A program made the position numbers and the translations under genes. Positions 1 through 10,050 of a stretch of 28,935 bases of DNA are shown piece after piece (positions within the stretch are counted from its first letter, which is position 1; every line of letters begins with the position of its first letter). The stretch comes from Temnopleurus reevesii. Its lineage: Eukaryota > Echinodermata > Echinoidea > Temnopleuroida > Temnopleuridae. Location: assembly GCA_036244855.1 (NCBI GenBank), contig BQKZ01004080.1:23707-52641 (forward strand). Reading direction: 5' to 3'. A model generated the notes under the pieces. The model was not told where the DNA came from. It did no database searches and saw only the letters and a program-made list of their open reading frames with translations.

Positions 1-216
1 ACAGCTGACAAGCAACCAAAAAAAAAAAGACAACATGAGCAAAATGAATGAATACTCATACTAATAAATCAACATTTTAACAGACTCATTATTACGAATT
101 AAAATCAACTCATTCTTTCCCGTGTAGCTTATATTTGTTCAGCCTAATTTTCTCTGCTCTCAAAATCTGTTACAATTCAATAATTCTCTGATTAGAGATA
201 TAAATACGATATTTAC

Positions 217-283
217 CCTGGTTTACCAGCAAGCCAACGCTGAAAATTGCAGCGAAAATTTTCCATCGACTTGCTTCCCCCAT
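217..283 (-). CDS. Probable first coding exon of an unidentified secreted or membrane protein (partial)
   Basis: Read on the minus strand, an ATG at 283-281 sits in an ideal Kozak context (CACCATGGGG). It opens 22 codons, MGEASRWKIFAAIFSVGLLV followed by NQ, then one extra base before a donor-like CAGG|gtaaat (GT at 216-215). The peptide has a short polar start with Arg and Lys, then a hydrophobic core (IFAAIFSVGLLV), as expected for a signal peptide or signal anchor. The rest of the gene would lie left of the window. An alternative donor (CTG|gtaaac) lies 10 bases earlier. The family cannot be named from 22 residues. The same-strand kinesin gene ends about 9.7 kb upstream, so this would be the next gene in line. 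It is supported only by start context, hydrophobicity and splice site. Confidence 0.45.
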
Positions 284-432
284 GGTGAAAATTCGACAAC
301 AAATGAAGTTGCGTCTTTCCAGATTAATTTGAAATTTGAGGTATCGAAATTAGAATTATAGATCGACGCTTCATTTCGATGTCATCATGTTGACGTTAAG
401 AAGTACTAAGGGACTTGTGTCAAAGCCTATAT

Positions 433-461
433 CCCTCTGATTGCGCCTCACAATCAGAGGG
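433..461. repeat. Perfect 11-bp hairpin beside a foldback element
   Basis: CCCTCTGATTG at 433-443 is the exact reverse complement of CAATCAGAGGG at 451-461, with a 7-base loop. A related ATCAGAGGGCTAT sequence lies just past the right end of the neighbouring foldback element, so the hairpin may be part of a larger composite palindrome (about 426-657) or the site that the element entered. Confidence 0.6.
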
Positions 462-468
462 GTATACA

Positions 469-637
469 GGGCAGTGTTTCACCAAGATAAGAAAGACTTT
501 ATGCACGACTTTACGTTCGACTGGTATCCCTTCTTGTGCGTATATTCATAAGAGTGTGCGCATTCAGCGCAAGAATTGATACCAGTCGATCTTAAAGTCG
601 TGCGTAACTTTAAGAACGACTTGGTGAAACACCTCCC
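469..637. mobile_element. Foldback MITE, CAGTGTTTCACC family, copy 1
   Basis: This is a 169-bp palindromic element. It starts GGGCAGTGTTTCACCAAGAT and ends in the inverted form ACTTGGTGAAACACCTCCC. The inner arms also pair: a GACTGGTATC stretch on the left matches GATACCAGTC on the right. It has no coding capacity. A second copy at 13572-13750 shares both ends, the internal TTCTTGTGCGTA and ATTCAGCGCAAGAA blocks, and overall layout, so this is a dispersed non-autonomous DNA-transposon family. The transposase superfamily cannot be assigned because the target duplication is not clear; the flanks carry imperfect ATCAGAGGG-containing direct copies. Confidence 0.8.
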
Positions 638-1224
638 AGATCAGAGGGCTATGTAAGGACTATGAGGTTGAGTGATGTGCAGTTCCTGTGTGTTCAGCGT
701 GAGTAAATATGCAGAGGTAGGTGCTATCAGAACACACAGTCCTCGACTGGACTATATCCACACTGGACAAAAGTCTTGTGGACATTAAATGCCAACGAAC
801 TCACGAATTTATTCGTTTAAATGCTCAGAACATGCTATTCGTGAGTCATTAAAAATAAGTGCTCTTCATCTCTTTGTCTCTTTCCCCCTCTCTCACCTTT
901 CAAATTATTACGTTATTTTGGTCCCCATAGAGATGATATTTACATTAGTATTACAACGATAAATTTTTAATGAAGCCAAGTAAAGTGTTATACAATTCAT
1001 GGTACTGTAAAATGTAGAAGTTATAATGTGGTAAAGACAGGAACATAATGAAGATTTCAGGCGGAACGTAGACGTGGAAATTCAGAATTCAACTGATATT
1101 TATGCTGGAATAGACTGAAACTGATAGAGGTAACTAAGGAAACATAACAAATTACAGATGCGAACCAATCAACAAGAACTAAGAATATAACCAATAGGCG
1201 GGTTTACTTATATATTCAAATTTA
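638..1224. other. Noncoding stretch without a recognised gene
   Basis: No convincing exon is visible. It holds a 10-bp inverted repeat (ACTCACGAAT at 799-808 against ATTCGTGAGT at 837-846). A segment around 837-900 loosely resembles one at 2594-2660, with ATTCGTG.GTCATTAAAA followed by AAGTGCT and a pyrimidine run. It would be upstream or 5' UTR sequence for the first exon proposed at 217-283. Confidence 0.4.
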
Positions 1225-1660
1225 CGTGCGTTTCTTGCCAACGGCCGTAGTTATTTTGTTATTAGATAGCTTTCGCAAGACTCGCAAAGAGCACGGGGCA
1301 AATAAATATCCACGGGTCGTGTGCAAAATTCCCCGTTTCCAATAGCAACAGCGGTGTCAGTAATTTTGTGCTGAATTTTACAACGGTTGTGACCCAAAAT
1401 AGCGTCCGTTCTAGATTTCACGACGTGAGATGTTCGCGATCGCCCGCAGCCAATCAGCGCGCTAGTCTTCTCAGGAGAAAAATGACGTCATCCATGCAAT
1501 TCTGTGCTCCCGTCATGCAAAATTGCGAAACAAGAGATTCGCATCACAACGACCGGTGTACGGGGACGGTAACAGCTGATTGATAACGGTCCCGTCGTCA
1601 TACCTCCGTCGCCTTGCGAAAAGTCGTTATTGACTAAATGTAATGCCCGTATAAATACAT
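1225..1660. promoter_or_regulatory. CpG-rich promoter-like segment with CCAAT, CRE and TATA-like motifs
   Basis: This stretch is clearly richer in G+C and CpG than its surroundings. It contains a CCAAT box in GCAGCCAATCAGCGCGC (CCAAT at 1450-1454), a perfect palindromic cAMP-response element TGACGTCA at 1483-1490, an E-box CAGCTG near 1573, and TATAAATA at 1650-1657. CCAAT plus CRE in a CpG-dense block is common in metazoan promoters. It lies about 1-1.3 kb upstream of the start codon proposed at 283 on the minus strand, but it could instead serve a plus-strand transcript. No start site is visible. A short-motif coincidence or an old transposon remnant is possible. Confidence 0.35.
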
Positions 1661-2904
1661 TCCAAGCACCCTCCCATGCCACAAGTATTGCACCAGAGCA
1701 AAATTATGTTCGTTTTCCATTGATTCATCTGTTATATTTTTTCTTAATTTTCCTTAAATGTAAAATAAATCACAAAGATCTATTGTTGAAGTTAAAGTGT
1801 TACACACGGTTTGTAAATTATATAGGGTAAAACAACTCTTAATTGAGTTATGCCTTAGGTACCAACGATCAAAGACGACAAATTAGGTAGAAAGTTGCAA
1901 TGTCTCTACTTGCAGATTAGTCAACGGCTTTTCGCAAAATTGTTTTCACTTTCTTTAAATTGAACATATTCCATGACTTGTTGAATACTTCTGCTAACAA
2001 AAAGTGTCAAAATCTATACCCCATATAATGCAAATAAAATAGACAACCTTAGTAGAAAACGTCACTCTCAGTTCCGTCAGGGCATGTGTGTGTTTCATAA
2101 TTTTATGGCACATCGTGTATTGGCCATTAGGTTTTGAGAATGAGCAATACAATTCCAAAAAGTTACCGTTCTTGAGTACAGAAACTAATCCTGACATATT
2201 CTATATTTTTTTTCTTCATATGACCAGCGCCATACAATGGATTTATACGTGTGTCCTGAAGGAATTAAGAGTGGGTCTTTGTTGTAATATCTATGGCATG
2301 GGAGGGTATTTATCAATTTTCAAATGGTTATTTCTGGTTGAGTCAATTTTTATATTTATTGTATTTGGGTTTCTTTTTTTTCTGTAAGATTCAAATCATA
2401 ATGCAACAATTTATTTTGATTATGCAAGCTTAAAAAGAGATTTTAATCCCCCACAAAGATCTCCTTCCCTCTCCATCCACACTGACACTAACTGAAAAAT
2501 AACATCTTGATGACGACATTAAGACGCAAATTCGTGATTCGCAAGAAATATTGCTTTCAACCTTGCCTAGAAGCGTGTGCGTTGAGCCTTTTATTCGTGT
2601 GTCATTAAAACAAGAAAAGTGCTGGAGGCTTTTGCTTCTCTCTCTCTCTCTCTCTTCCTCCGTGTCCATTTCTCTTTCTCTCTAGACTAATCCATCCCTT
2701 CCTCTCTTGCTCTCACTTATTTTACATGAAAACACAAGGAAAACATCATACTCTCACTCAATTTTCAGGGAACACATATAAAAGTATGCTGTTATCATTT
2801 TCCAAAATCTTCCTTTTGAATGAAAATAAATATTTTTCTGTTTTTACAACAAAAATCTTACTGGTTGGCAGGAATGCAGCACTACTGCATTAATATACTA
2901 GTAG
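1661..2904. other. AT-rich noncoding stretch with a (TC)n tract
   Basis: No exon-like sequence is recognised. A (TC)n microsatellite occupies about 2637-2655, within a longer pyrimidine-rich run to about 2710. At the right end (2876-2900) a single unit resembling the minisatellite at 3300-4000 appears (ACTACTGCATTAATATACTAG). Confidence 0.5.
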
Positions 2905-3290
2905 AGTTAAAGGCGGGGCGACATGATGTTCAGGGCGTGGCTAACTGGTCGCTGCCATTTCCATTACGAATATTTGCGAACAGAAAAAGCATGACATTTT
3001 AACCCTGGAATAGCGAGCGAGTATAAGTTATATATCGCTAGCTCGCATCTCCGCAATCGCATACGTATGCGTTTCGTACATTCTTAGAAAAATCGAAGCT
3101 GAAGAGGGGAGGAATTGTGGATCGGATATTCGTACGAAGTTTTCCGAGTGTCTGAACTTGGCAAGGTGCGTAAGCAAGGAAATGTTCAAATACTGTTGTT
3201 GCCAATACACAGCACGCCGTCCGTGCGCACACGCAAAAAATGAACCAGAAGTCCTGTCGACCATGACGGACCGACTTTAAATTGCACCAC
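2905..3290. other. Second CpG-dense block, possibly regulatory or a young insertion
   Basis: Roughly thirty CpG dinucleotides fall in about 390 bp, in contrast with the AT-rich flanks. It contains short palindromes (GCATACGTATGC; CGAGCGAG pairing loosely with CTAGCTCG). Minisatellite-like units occur on both sides (2876-2900 and from 3300), so this block may interrupt that array. Open frames here show no recognisable protein. It may be a CpG-island-like promoter or an inserted element; neither is proven. Confidence 0.3.
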
Positions 3291-3299
3291 CGTTGTTCT

Positions 3300-3920
3300 G
3301 CATTCATTTACTGGAAGCGTGAATACTGCATTAATTTACAGGTAGTTTGAAAAAAGGAAAGGGTATCACCACATTAAATTTACTAGTTGTATGAAAAAGT
3401 ACCGCGGTACTGCTGCATTAACTTACCAAGAGTGGGAAAAGAGCTGGAAAGGGACGGCCCGACCACGACAATTCACAGTTTCCCTGGACACCAAAGCCCC
3501 GACTGGTTCCAAGCTCCCTCGGAAGAACTGGGTAACGCTGAATCGACTGCGAACCGGGGTTGGAAGATTTAATGCCAACATGCACCGCTGGGGACTCCAG
3601 GAATCATCAGCCTGTGTCTGTGGAGCAGGTGAACAGACTGCAGACCACATAATCTACGACTGCCCGGTACTCCAACCACCATTAAATGGGATGACTGACC
3701 TATCGAACCTCTGTGATGCCCAGACTGACTGGCTCACCCAACTGCAGGATGTGGCATAAAACACTACTACACTCATACGAAAGAAGAAGAACTTACTAAT
3801 ATTGTGGAAAAGTACTGCAGTACTACTGCATTAAATTACTAGTATCGTAAAAAAAAAAGTACCGTAGTACTACTGCATTACTACAACAGTTGTATGAAGA
3901 TTTTCCGCAGTACTAATGCA
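3300..3920. repeat. Degenerate minisatellite interrupted by a LINE
   Basis: Imperfect tandem units of roughly 45-55 bp follow the pattern GAAAAAGTACCGCAGTACT-ACTGCATTAA-TTTACTAGT. Clear units lie at about 3325-3426, 3798-3890 and 3880-3920, and related units continue in the inverted-repeat arms up to 4417. The array is split by the retroelement fragment at 3427-3790. Confidence 0.65.
3427..3790 (+). mobile_element. 5'-truncated non-LTR retrotransposon (LINE) 3' end
   Basis: The plus-strand frame up to the stop at 3757-3759 encodes the C-terminus of a LINE reverse-transcriptase protein. It has a WVTLNRLRTGVGRFNANMH stretch followed by the Cys-His motif CVCGAGEQTADHIIYDC (C-x-C-x8-H-x4-C) and a terminal DWLTQLQDVA. 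That layout is typical of the region after the RT domain in Jockey/I/CR1-like LINEs. After a short 3' UTR the element ends in a GAAAGAAGAAG tail rather than poly(A). A 7-bp direct repeat AACTTAC at 3420-3426 and 3791-3797 brackets it and marks target-primed insertion. Endonuclease and RT core are missing (5' truncation), so it is dead. The open frame seems to run in from upstream at 3391 only by chance. The clade is not resolved. Confidence 0.85.
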
Positions 3921-4417
3921 TTACTTTTTATCGTAGTGTGAAGAAGTACCACACTTCTACCGCATAACTATACCATTACTGTGAAGTATTACTGCAATAA
4001 CATTGCTATACTACTTAAATTATACCAGTGTACCTGTAATGCAGTACAACAGTACTGCTGAAGTACTTTTTTTTCACAAGCGTGATCATGATGATGATGA
4101 TGCTGATGATTGTGATGGCAATGACGGTGTAATTCAAGATGATGATAAACATGATGATGTTGATGATGAGGATAATGGTATTGATGATGATAAAGGTGTT
4201 GATGATTGATAGTGATCATGAAAATCATTACCATCTTCATCATCATCCTCATGATCACGCTTGTGAAAAAAGTACTTCAGCAGTACTGTTGTACTGCATT
4301 ACAGGTACACTGGTATAATTGAAGTAGTATAGCAATGTTATTGCAGTAATACTTCACAGTAATGGTACAGTTATGCGGTAGAAGTGTGGTACTTCTTCAC
4401 ACTATGATAAAAAGTAA
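3921..4417. repeat. Large inverted repeat (about 170-bp arms, 157-bp loop)
   Basis: The left arm 3921-4091 and right arm 4249-4417 are reverse complements with only a handful of mismatches and a 2-base difference in a T-run. The arms consist of minisatellite-like sequence (TACTGCATTA-type units) and end at GCGTGATCATGA. The loop is a (GAT)n/(ATC)n-rich tract that is itself partly self-complementary. The structure could extrude as a cruciform or give a long hairpin RNA. Open frames here are microsatellite artefacts. Confidence 0.9.
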
Positions 4418-4554
4418 TCATGGCAATGACGGTGTAATTCAAGATGATGATAATCATGATGATGTTGATGAGGATAATGGTATTGATGATGATAAAGGTG
4501 TTGATGATTGATAGTGATCATGAAAATCATTACCATCTTCATCATCATCCTCAT
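4115..4554. repeat. Direct duplication of the palindrome loop
   Basis: Copy A at 4115-4252 (the loop of the inverted repeat) and copy B at 4420-4554 (just outside the right arm) are nearly identical, including the non-repetitive GGCAATGACGGTGTAATTCA block. Copy B is one GAT unit shorter and has one A-to-T change near its middle. The order is therefore arm, loop, inverted arm, loop, as template switching at a foldback could produce. GAT/ATC-rich sequence continues to about 4625. Confidence 0.85.
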
Positions 4555-4625
4555 CATCATGATTATCATCGTTACAATCACCATTCTCATTACTCTCAAC
4601 ATTACCACCTTCATCATCATCATTA

Positions 4626-7061
4626 AGCTCCAGAACCATCATCATCTCGATCAAAACAATCCTAGAGGCCTCGCATTGCAACAGTTCTGACTCTCATATT
4701 CAATAAGAGTGTCTCAAATTTTCATCCAACTCAAGACATTATTACCCTTCAAGAATACTTCATGAAGAAACCCATTCACAATATGCCGCACTCAACAAAA
4801 GTGTCACTATTCAAACCATCCACCACCAAACTTTGATAAGCACTCCTAGATATAAACCCATAATGATAAAACAAAGTGACAAATCATCTTCAATGTTCTT
4901 TCTATGCTCTCAATTTTATTTCCAATAATGTTATCTTTCTGTGATTGACAGAATAATATAATCCATTTTCGTTGCTTATTTTTTTTCTTCTTCAAACGCG
5001 ACAACATTGCACAGGCATTCTATGGGTACATCATGAAAGAGACGAATACCTACATATAACTACACAGTCGGACAGGTACAGTTAAAACTACTGTGCGCCG
5101 AAAAGCACACAAGCACATATATTTCATTGCCTGACTTTTGCTGCCGATTTAGCGACTGGCATTTTCTGGGTTGATTATTAAGTACACAAACATCACAAAG
5201 GGTGCAAGCTTAGATGCGCTAACACATGATTTGCTCACACATTTTGGTGGAATAAATGGAAATATTCCATGATTTACAACTCTCATCTAATAACCTAATC
5301 ACACAGGGAGCTAACATACATGCGTTTGTGGTACAGGCATTGAATAGATCATTCTAAAACTTCTTTTGTTTTTATCGTAAAATCAGCCTGTGTAATACAA
5401 CCTATCTTCTATATACCTATTGTTACTACGTTTTCATTTTACAAATTTCACAAAACGCTGGTTGAGTAACAAAAATAAATTTACTAAACTTCCATTTGTC
5501 ATTATTACATTGATATATAACATAGCTATAATATGTATATTCTCAAGTTTATCAATCATACAAGCAGACATAGTACTAAATATATCAACCCATCAGTGCG
5601 GAAATACACTACACTACTGAGTAATACAACACAACAGAAATGTTTGAAACACTGCTGTAAACCATCAAATTTTAGTGTTTGATGTTCATATTTCAATGTG
5701 CATAATTGGTGAGTTTGCTTTTGAATCAGATTTCATAATGGGGTTATGATCATTGTTTACACTTGCTCATAAAACAACAATATCCCCAATCAAGTTTCTT
5801 AGCTTGTAATTATGTCATTGCTGTGAAACAATGAATGGTGCACAGCATTCTTACTTACTGAATTATACAAATGAAAGGTATTCTTTTAAACTCGGTGCAT
5901 TAACACATACAAAAACATAAACGCTACTAAATAAATCAATATTTACCATGAAAATCTTATAATTAAATCTCGTAGTTACAAGTGAAAAAAAAAATCAATA
6001 TTGCACTGAGTCAGACGTCATTTACCATTTATAACATTCTTTTCAAATGCCACAAATATTTCGTTTGACAAAACAATTCAACATAAATTGATATATTCTT
6101 TTTATTTATACAAGTTCCGATTGCACATGTTCGTTACGCAGTGGGAAAGCAAGATAATGAATGCATCATTAAATAATATATTCACACAGAAAAAAGTTTT
6201 TGTGAAATGTAACAAAAAAGCACCAAATCTTAAACCCTCTCGGCATAGCTCAATGAAACATGTTGACAGCATGTTCTATGATATTCAGTTGGACATACAA
6301 TGGTTAACTTTTTGTTGATAAAAGTAATGAACTAGTCTTTAATTACTATTTCCTTCAGCTTTCAGATTAAGTATGAGTGCATGTAAGGTAATTAGAGCCG
6401 TATCATATTTTTGTATAATTTTGAATAAAATCAAAGTTATATTACACATACAGACCACTTACGGGAAAATAATTATGTGATACAGAAATTTAAAATCAGC
6501 ATCTATGACAATAAAATCATCACAATAGTCATACCTTAAACAGCATGTTAATGATGAATTTCCTGTTCGAAAAAGAAAGACAGATAAGTGTAGTAATTAA
6601 TGCTATTTCCTATCACAGCTTCCTAACTAGTCAAAAAATAGATGTAAATCTCGAACAAAAAGTATAAAAAACTAAATAAAAATGAATAAATACACACAAC
6701 TATTTAAAAAAAGCAGAGTTCAATTTAATTTTTTTTTACTCAAACAAATTTTAAAATGAATATTCTCTATAGACTTGATGAACTTCGAGAAGTATTTGGA
6801 TTATCCTGGGTAATAAAATTATAGATGTCTGACAGGTATCTACATTAATCAAATCCACATCTAAGAAATCATTTTGGAACAACAATACATAGTCAAGTCT
6901 TTAAGACGATATCTATTTGAAAAATAAGACATTTTCCAATTTCCGAGAAATATTTTACAGACATTTTCTTTATTGGTTGAACGAACCTCCTCCATATCCA
7001 TGGATTTGCATGGCCAGAATGTACGATAGAACATTACTATTCAAAAATATAATTGGATGTT
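4626..7061. other. AT-rich stretch without a recognised gene (intergenic or distal 3' UTR)
   Basis: No exon-like frame, RNA gene or repeat array was recognised. Minus-strand AATAAA hexamers (TTTATT on plus, for example 6101-6106 and 4915-4920) could serve as distal polyadenylation signals of the kinesin gene, but nothing indicates which, if any, is used. Confidence 0.4.
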
Positions 7062-7065
7062 TTAA

Positions 7066-7137
7066 CCCGTCGACTACTGGAACCGGATACTCCCTGCACA
7101 AAGTCTATGGGAATTAAACAATTGAGTAATCAATGGG
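7066..7137. mobile_element. 72-bp piggyBac-like MITE, copy 1
   Basis: The element begins CCCGTCGACTACTGG and ends GAGTAATCAATGGG, and is flanked on both sides by TTAA (7062-7065 and 7138-7141). TTAA target duplication with CCC...GGG ends is the hallmark of piggyBac-type transposition. A second copy of exactly 72 bp at 10201-10272 shares ACTGGAACC, CCCTGCACAAAGTCTAT and CCAATGGG. It is too small to code; any transposase would act in trans. Confidence 0.7.
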
Positions 7138-7656
7138 TTAAGACTGTTGCTATACCAACTTCAAGCAACTAACCCATGACATCTTGCTAAATCATGCAAA
7201 GAGAAGTAGCTTTTATGTAAATGTAGCAGGATGCTAGCAAGAAAATTACCTTTTCATTCTGAGAAGGAAAAAGATGACACACAATATATTCATCATAATT
7301 TCATTTAAATCTAATGTCATCTAACTATAACCCCCTGCATAAACCGAGCAGAATATACATAGTGCATTTGAAATTAATATACACATAAATTAAAGGTCAC
7401 CATAGAATTCATCTGACTTTAAATAATATTTTACAAAGTCTACAGTTAATGTATTTATATATTTATCATATTTACATGATGCAAAATAAAGCATCCATAG
7501 AATTTCAGTTTTGTTCTACATGCTAGCGAACAAATAATGCAATCTAATACTAACATTACACAATGTTTCCCTTCACAATAATAATCACACTTTATGTACA
7601 GGGATATCTTACAAGTTTAAATCTTCCCCATTATGATTTAAGTACACTGTATCTTT

Positions 7657-8229
7657 TTAAAATACATTTGTGCAATCAAACGTTTGAATGATTCCTTTCC
7701 CTCTAAGTAGAAAGATTTCGAAGCGAAATGCAGAGTTCTTTAATTTGGAATTAATTATAGTCTGCTGAGGTGCTGACACAAGTACATGAATAGATTTACA
7801 GAAAGAAGAAATAGTATGATTTTGCGCGTCACCAATTTTGGGTAAAGTAAGCCCACACAGATCAGTGCACATAATGCAGATAATTTTCTCATTTTGAGAG
7901 TTATAGCATGGCATAAAAGGATGGTGAACAATGATTTGGAGAAAAGTAAAAAGAGAAAGTTTAGATTTCAAGATGTGAATCAATACGACATGATTATCTA
8001 TGTCTTTCCGTGATTTTTTAATGTCACCCTCTGAAAGATGATGACTAGGGCTAAATTTAATCTGCAAGACAGTAACTAGCAGGATCATGTCATATTTCTG
8101 AGTCATGAAATAATAATATATTCGACAAATAAATATTCGACAATTCTCTGTAGATTTTGAAAAATTACTGATTGTCCAGTCTCCTGGGCAGATGCTAGCT
8201 GCCAAAAAGTACTTTACGCCAGAAGACAT
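7657..8229 (-). CDS. Unrecognised 190-codon open frame, probably in the kinesin 3' UTR
   Basis: A minus-strand frame with ATG at 8229 and stop at 7659-7657 encodes 190 residues. It is the longest non-repetitive open frame in the window, unexpectedly long for DNA this AT-rich. The product begins MSSGVKYFLAASICPGDWTI and is mixed in composition, with several Cys and His and no clear signal peptide, membrane span or family motif. The start context (ATTCATGT) is weak. It lies about 1.8-2.3 kb past the kinesin stop on the same strand, most likely inside or just past its 3' UTR. It may be a chance frame, a remnant of an old insertion, or a small unrelated gene. Confidence 0.15.
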   Translation of the reverse strand: MSSGVKYFLAASICPGDWTISNFSKSTENCRIFICRIYYYFMTQKYDMILLVTVLQIKFSPSHHLSEGDIKKSRKDIDNHVVLIHILKSKLSLFTFLQIIVHHPFMPCYNSQNEKIICIMCTDLCGLTLPKIGDAQNHTISSFCKSIHVLVSAPQQTIINSKLKNSAFRFEIFLLRGKGIIQTFDCTNVF

Positions 8230-9998
8230 GAATGGTAATTGAAAAATGAGCGGAAAATGGTGAAAACGAAAATGATTGTAATTCCACTGCTGGCACCTGT
8301 AATTCCACAGTATTATTTGGAATAGCAGCTCTGAAAGTCACAGTAGCCAAAATATAATCTTGTCAGATGATTGAAAGTTGTGTCCTATTCATCACACCCT
8401 AAAAACTGATTCAAATAAGCGCATCAACATTTATTTTAAAAATGTAAAGTCTTTCGATACTTCTTTGTTAAGTTTTCTCAGGAGCACATTCTTACAGAAG
8501 CCAAGTACAAACCTTTTTAAATCAAAAATTTTCAATAGATGATGCATCTGTAGCTTTAAACGATCAGTACTTCCTGTACAAATTCAAGTTTTACAGATCT
8601 TATCTATAATAATCAAACAAAATTTGCATAGCCATGCCCTGAACAAAAATTGTTTGATGAACTTGAATATACAGGGGCGAAATGTCAAAATGCGAAAAGG
8701 GTTTTCAACGAATATGTATATTCTTAATTGGCATAAATAGTAAATCCAAATCATTGATTCCCCAAAATGCTGAATATGCGAAAATACTGATATATCTCCG
8801 ACTTGGGGCATAACAAAGAAGATTGGGGAGAATCTTAGACGCTGTATGCATAGCAACATTGGTGAAAATAAATATAACCCTGTGCTTTTCAGCAATGAAA
8901 AATGATAACCGATTGAAAAAGAGAACTGGATTTTTTAAAGGGTACTTCTGTGCAAAGTTTAAAACTGCATAATGTAACATACTTTGCATAAGAAAACATA
9001 CATTTGAAAGAGGTGGATTAGCATGAGCATGAAATTACTACTACATGACCCATTTTCATATAATAGGCAGATTTTGTTTCATATTTATTCTTCAGTTCTT
9101 CATTTTATGTACATTGTCCAACAAAGATGGCCCCATCATATCCTACATCAAACAAGCACACATATTAAGCTGGCCCCTGCAGCACACATAACACACACTA
9201 GGATAAATTGTATTTTGTCTATTTACATGGCAAAATTGCAGGTGGCATGGCATACATTGTACTGTACATTGCTTTTATAATGTTTCCCTTTTAATTTACA
9301 TGATTCTATTTTACAACTGTTTTGCTAGAGATCTAAATGAATGATCTCTAACTATTCATGAACACATGTTTGGTTACTACTCATGAATCTTTCAGACACA
9401 GAGAAAAATTATAGTCAAATACTAATTGACTGGCTGTATCAAAGTAATTTTATACCCCATTTCTTGTTCAACATGTGTTATTTACCTTGTGTACGGTAAT
9501 TATTTTACATCCAACCAGATTTGACAACTCAGACGTCAAATAAGAGATTGTCTATTTTACTTACATGATATTGATATGTCTATGAGCCATCATTATCGGT
9601 TGATAAATTTAACAGTTGCTAAATTACAACGAGATACCATCACTTAATTCAATTACATTAAACTTTAAACAGCCCTCTTTAACGAATTGTCCACTGGAAT
9701 GTCTTTTTTTCTAATCTGATTAATGCACCTCCAATATTTATCATAACCATTTTCATCAATGGCAATAGTAATATTTTCCTAATCATCGCTGGCATTATTT
9801 TAATTCTTGGCTTGTAACACCCTCACAGCTTATCTCTTGGCCGAATCTCCTAGTTCTTGGATTGAATCCCCTAGTTGAACTTCATTTCTATTGTTGAGGA
9901 TACTGATGATGACATTGATGATGACTACGACGATGATAATGACAATGATTGGTGTGCACATCGGTAGCTAATAAGACCTTTCTTGATGGTCAATGCCC
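8230..9998 (-). other. Probable 3' UTR of the KIF1 gene
   Basis: This sequence directly follows the TAA at 10001-9999 on the minus strand. A GAT/ATC-type imperfect microsatellite lies at about 9901-9955. No splice sites or exons were recognised. The nearest canonical AATAAA (TTTATT at 9084-9089 on plus) is about 0.9 kb after the stop, with another at 8429-8434 and an ATTAAA variant at 9290-9295. The UTR end cannot be fixed from sequence alone. Confidence 0.45.
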
Positions 9999-10050
9999 TT
10001 AAACTGGCAGTTGTGTAGCACCAACTCCTGATCTCCTAGCTAGTTTAGAC
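9999..10050 (-). CDS. unc-104: KIF1 terminal coding exon
   Basis: The acceptor has a long pyrimidine tract ending TTCTATCATTAG (AG at 10052-10051). The first base completes an Arg codon begun in the previous exon. Then come [16 protein letters not shown] and TAA at 10001-9999. KIF1A and KIF1B likewise end a few residues after the PH domain with an SKL-type basic tail, which supports this choice even though the exon is too short to stand out alone. The last residues (GVGATQLPV) I do not recognise from vertebrate forms. Confidence 0.85.

Noticed and set aside
2430..2669. 79-codon minus-strand frame starting MDTEEEREREREKS-like
   Set aside because: Its N-terminus comes from the (TC)n microsatellite, and the rest has no protein signature.
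3391..3426. Met codons upstream of the LINE fragment as a protein start
   Set aside because: They lie in minisatellite sequence outside the target-site duplication; the real element is 5'-truncated.
4003..4690. Several overlapping open frames rich in Met/His/Ile/Asp on both strands
   Set aside because: They are translations of (GAT)n/(ATC)n microsatellite inside the palindrome and its duplicate.
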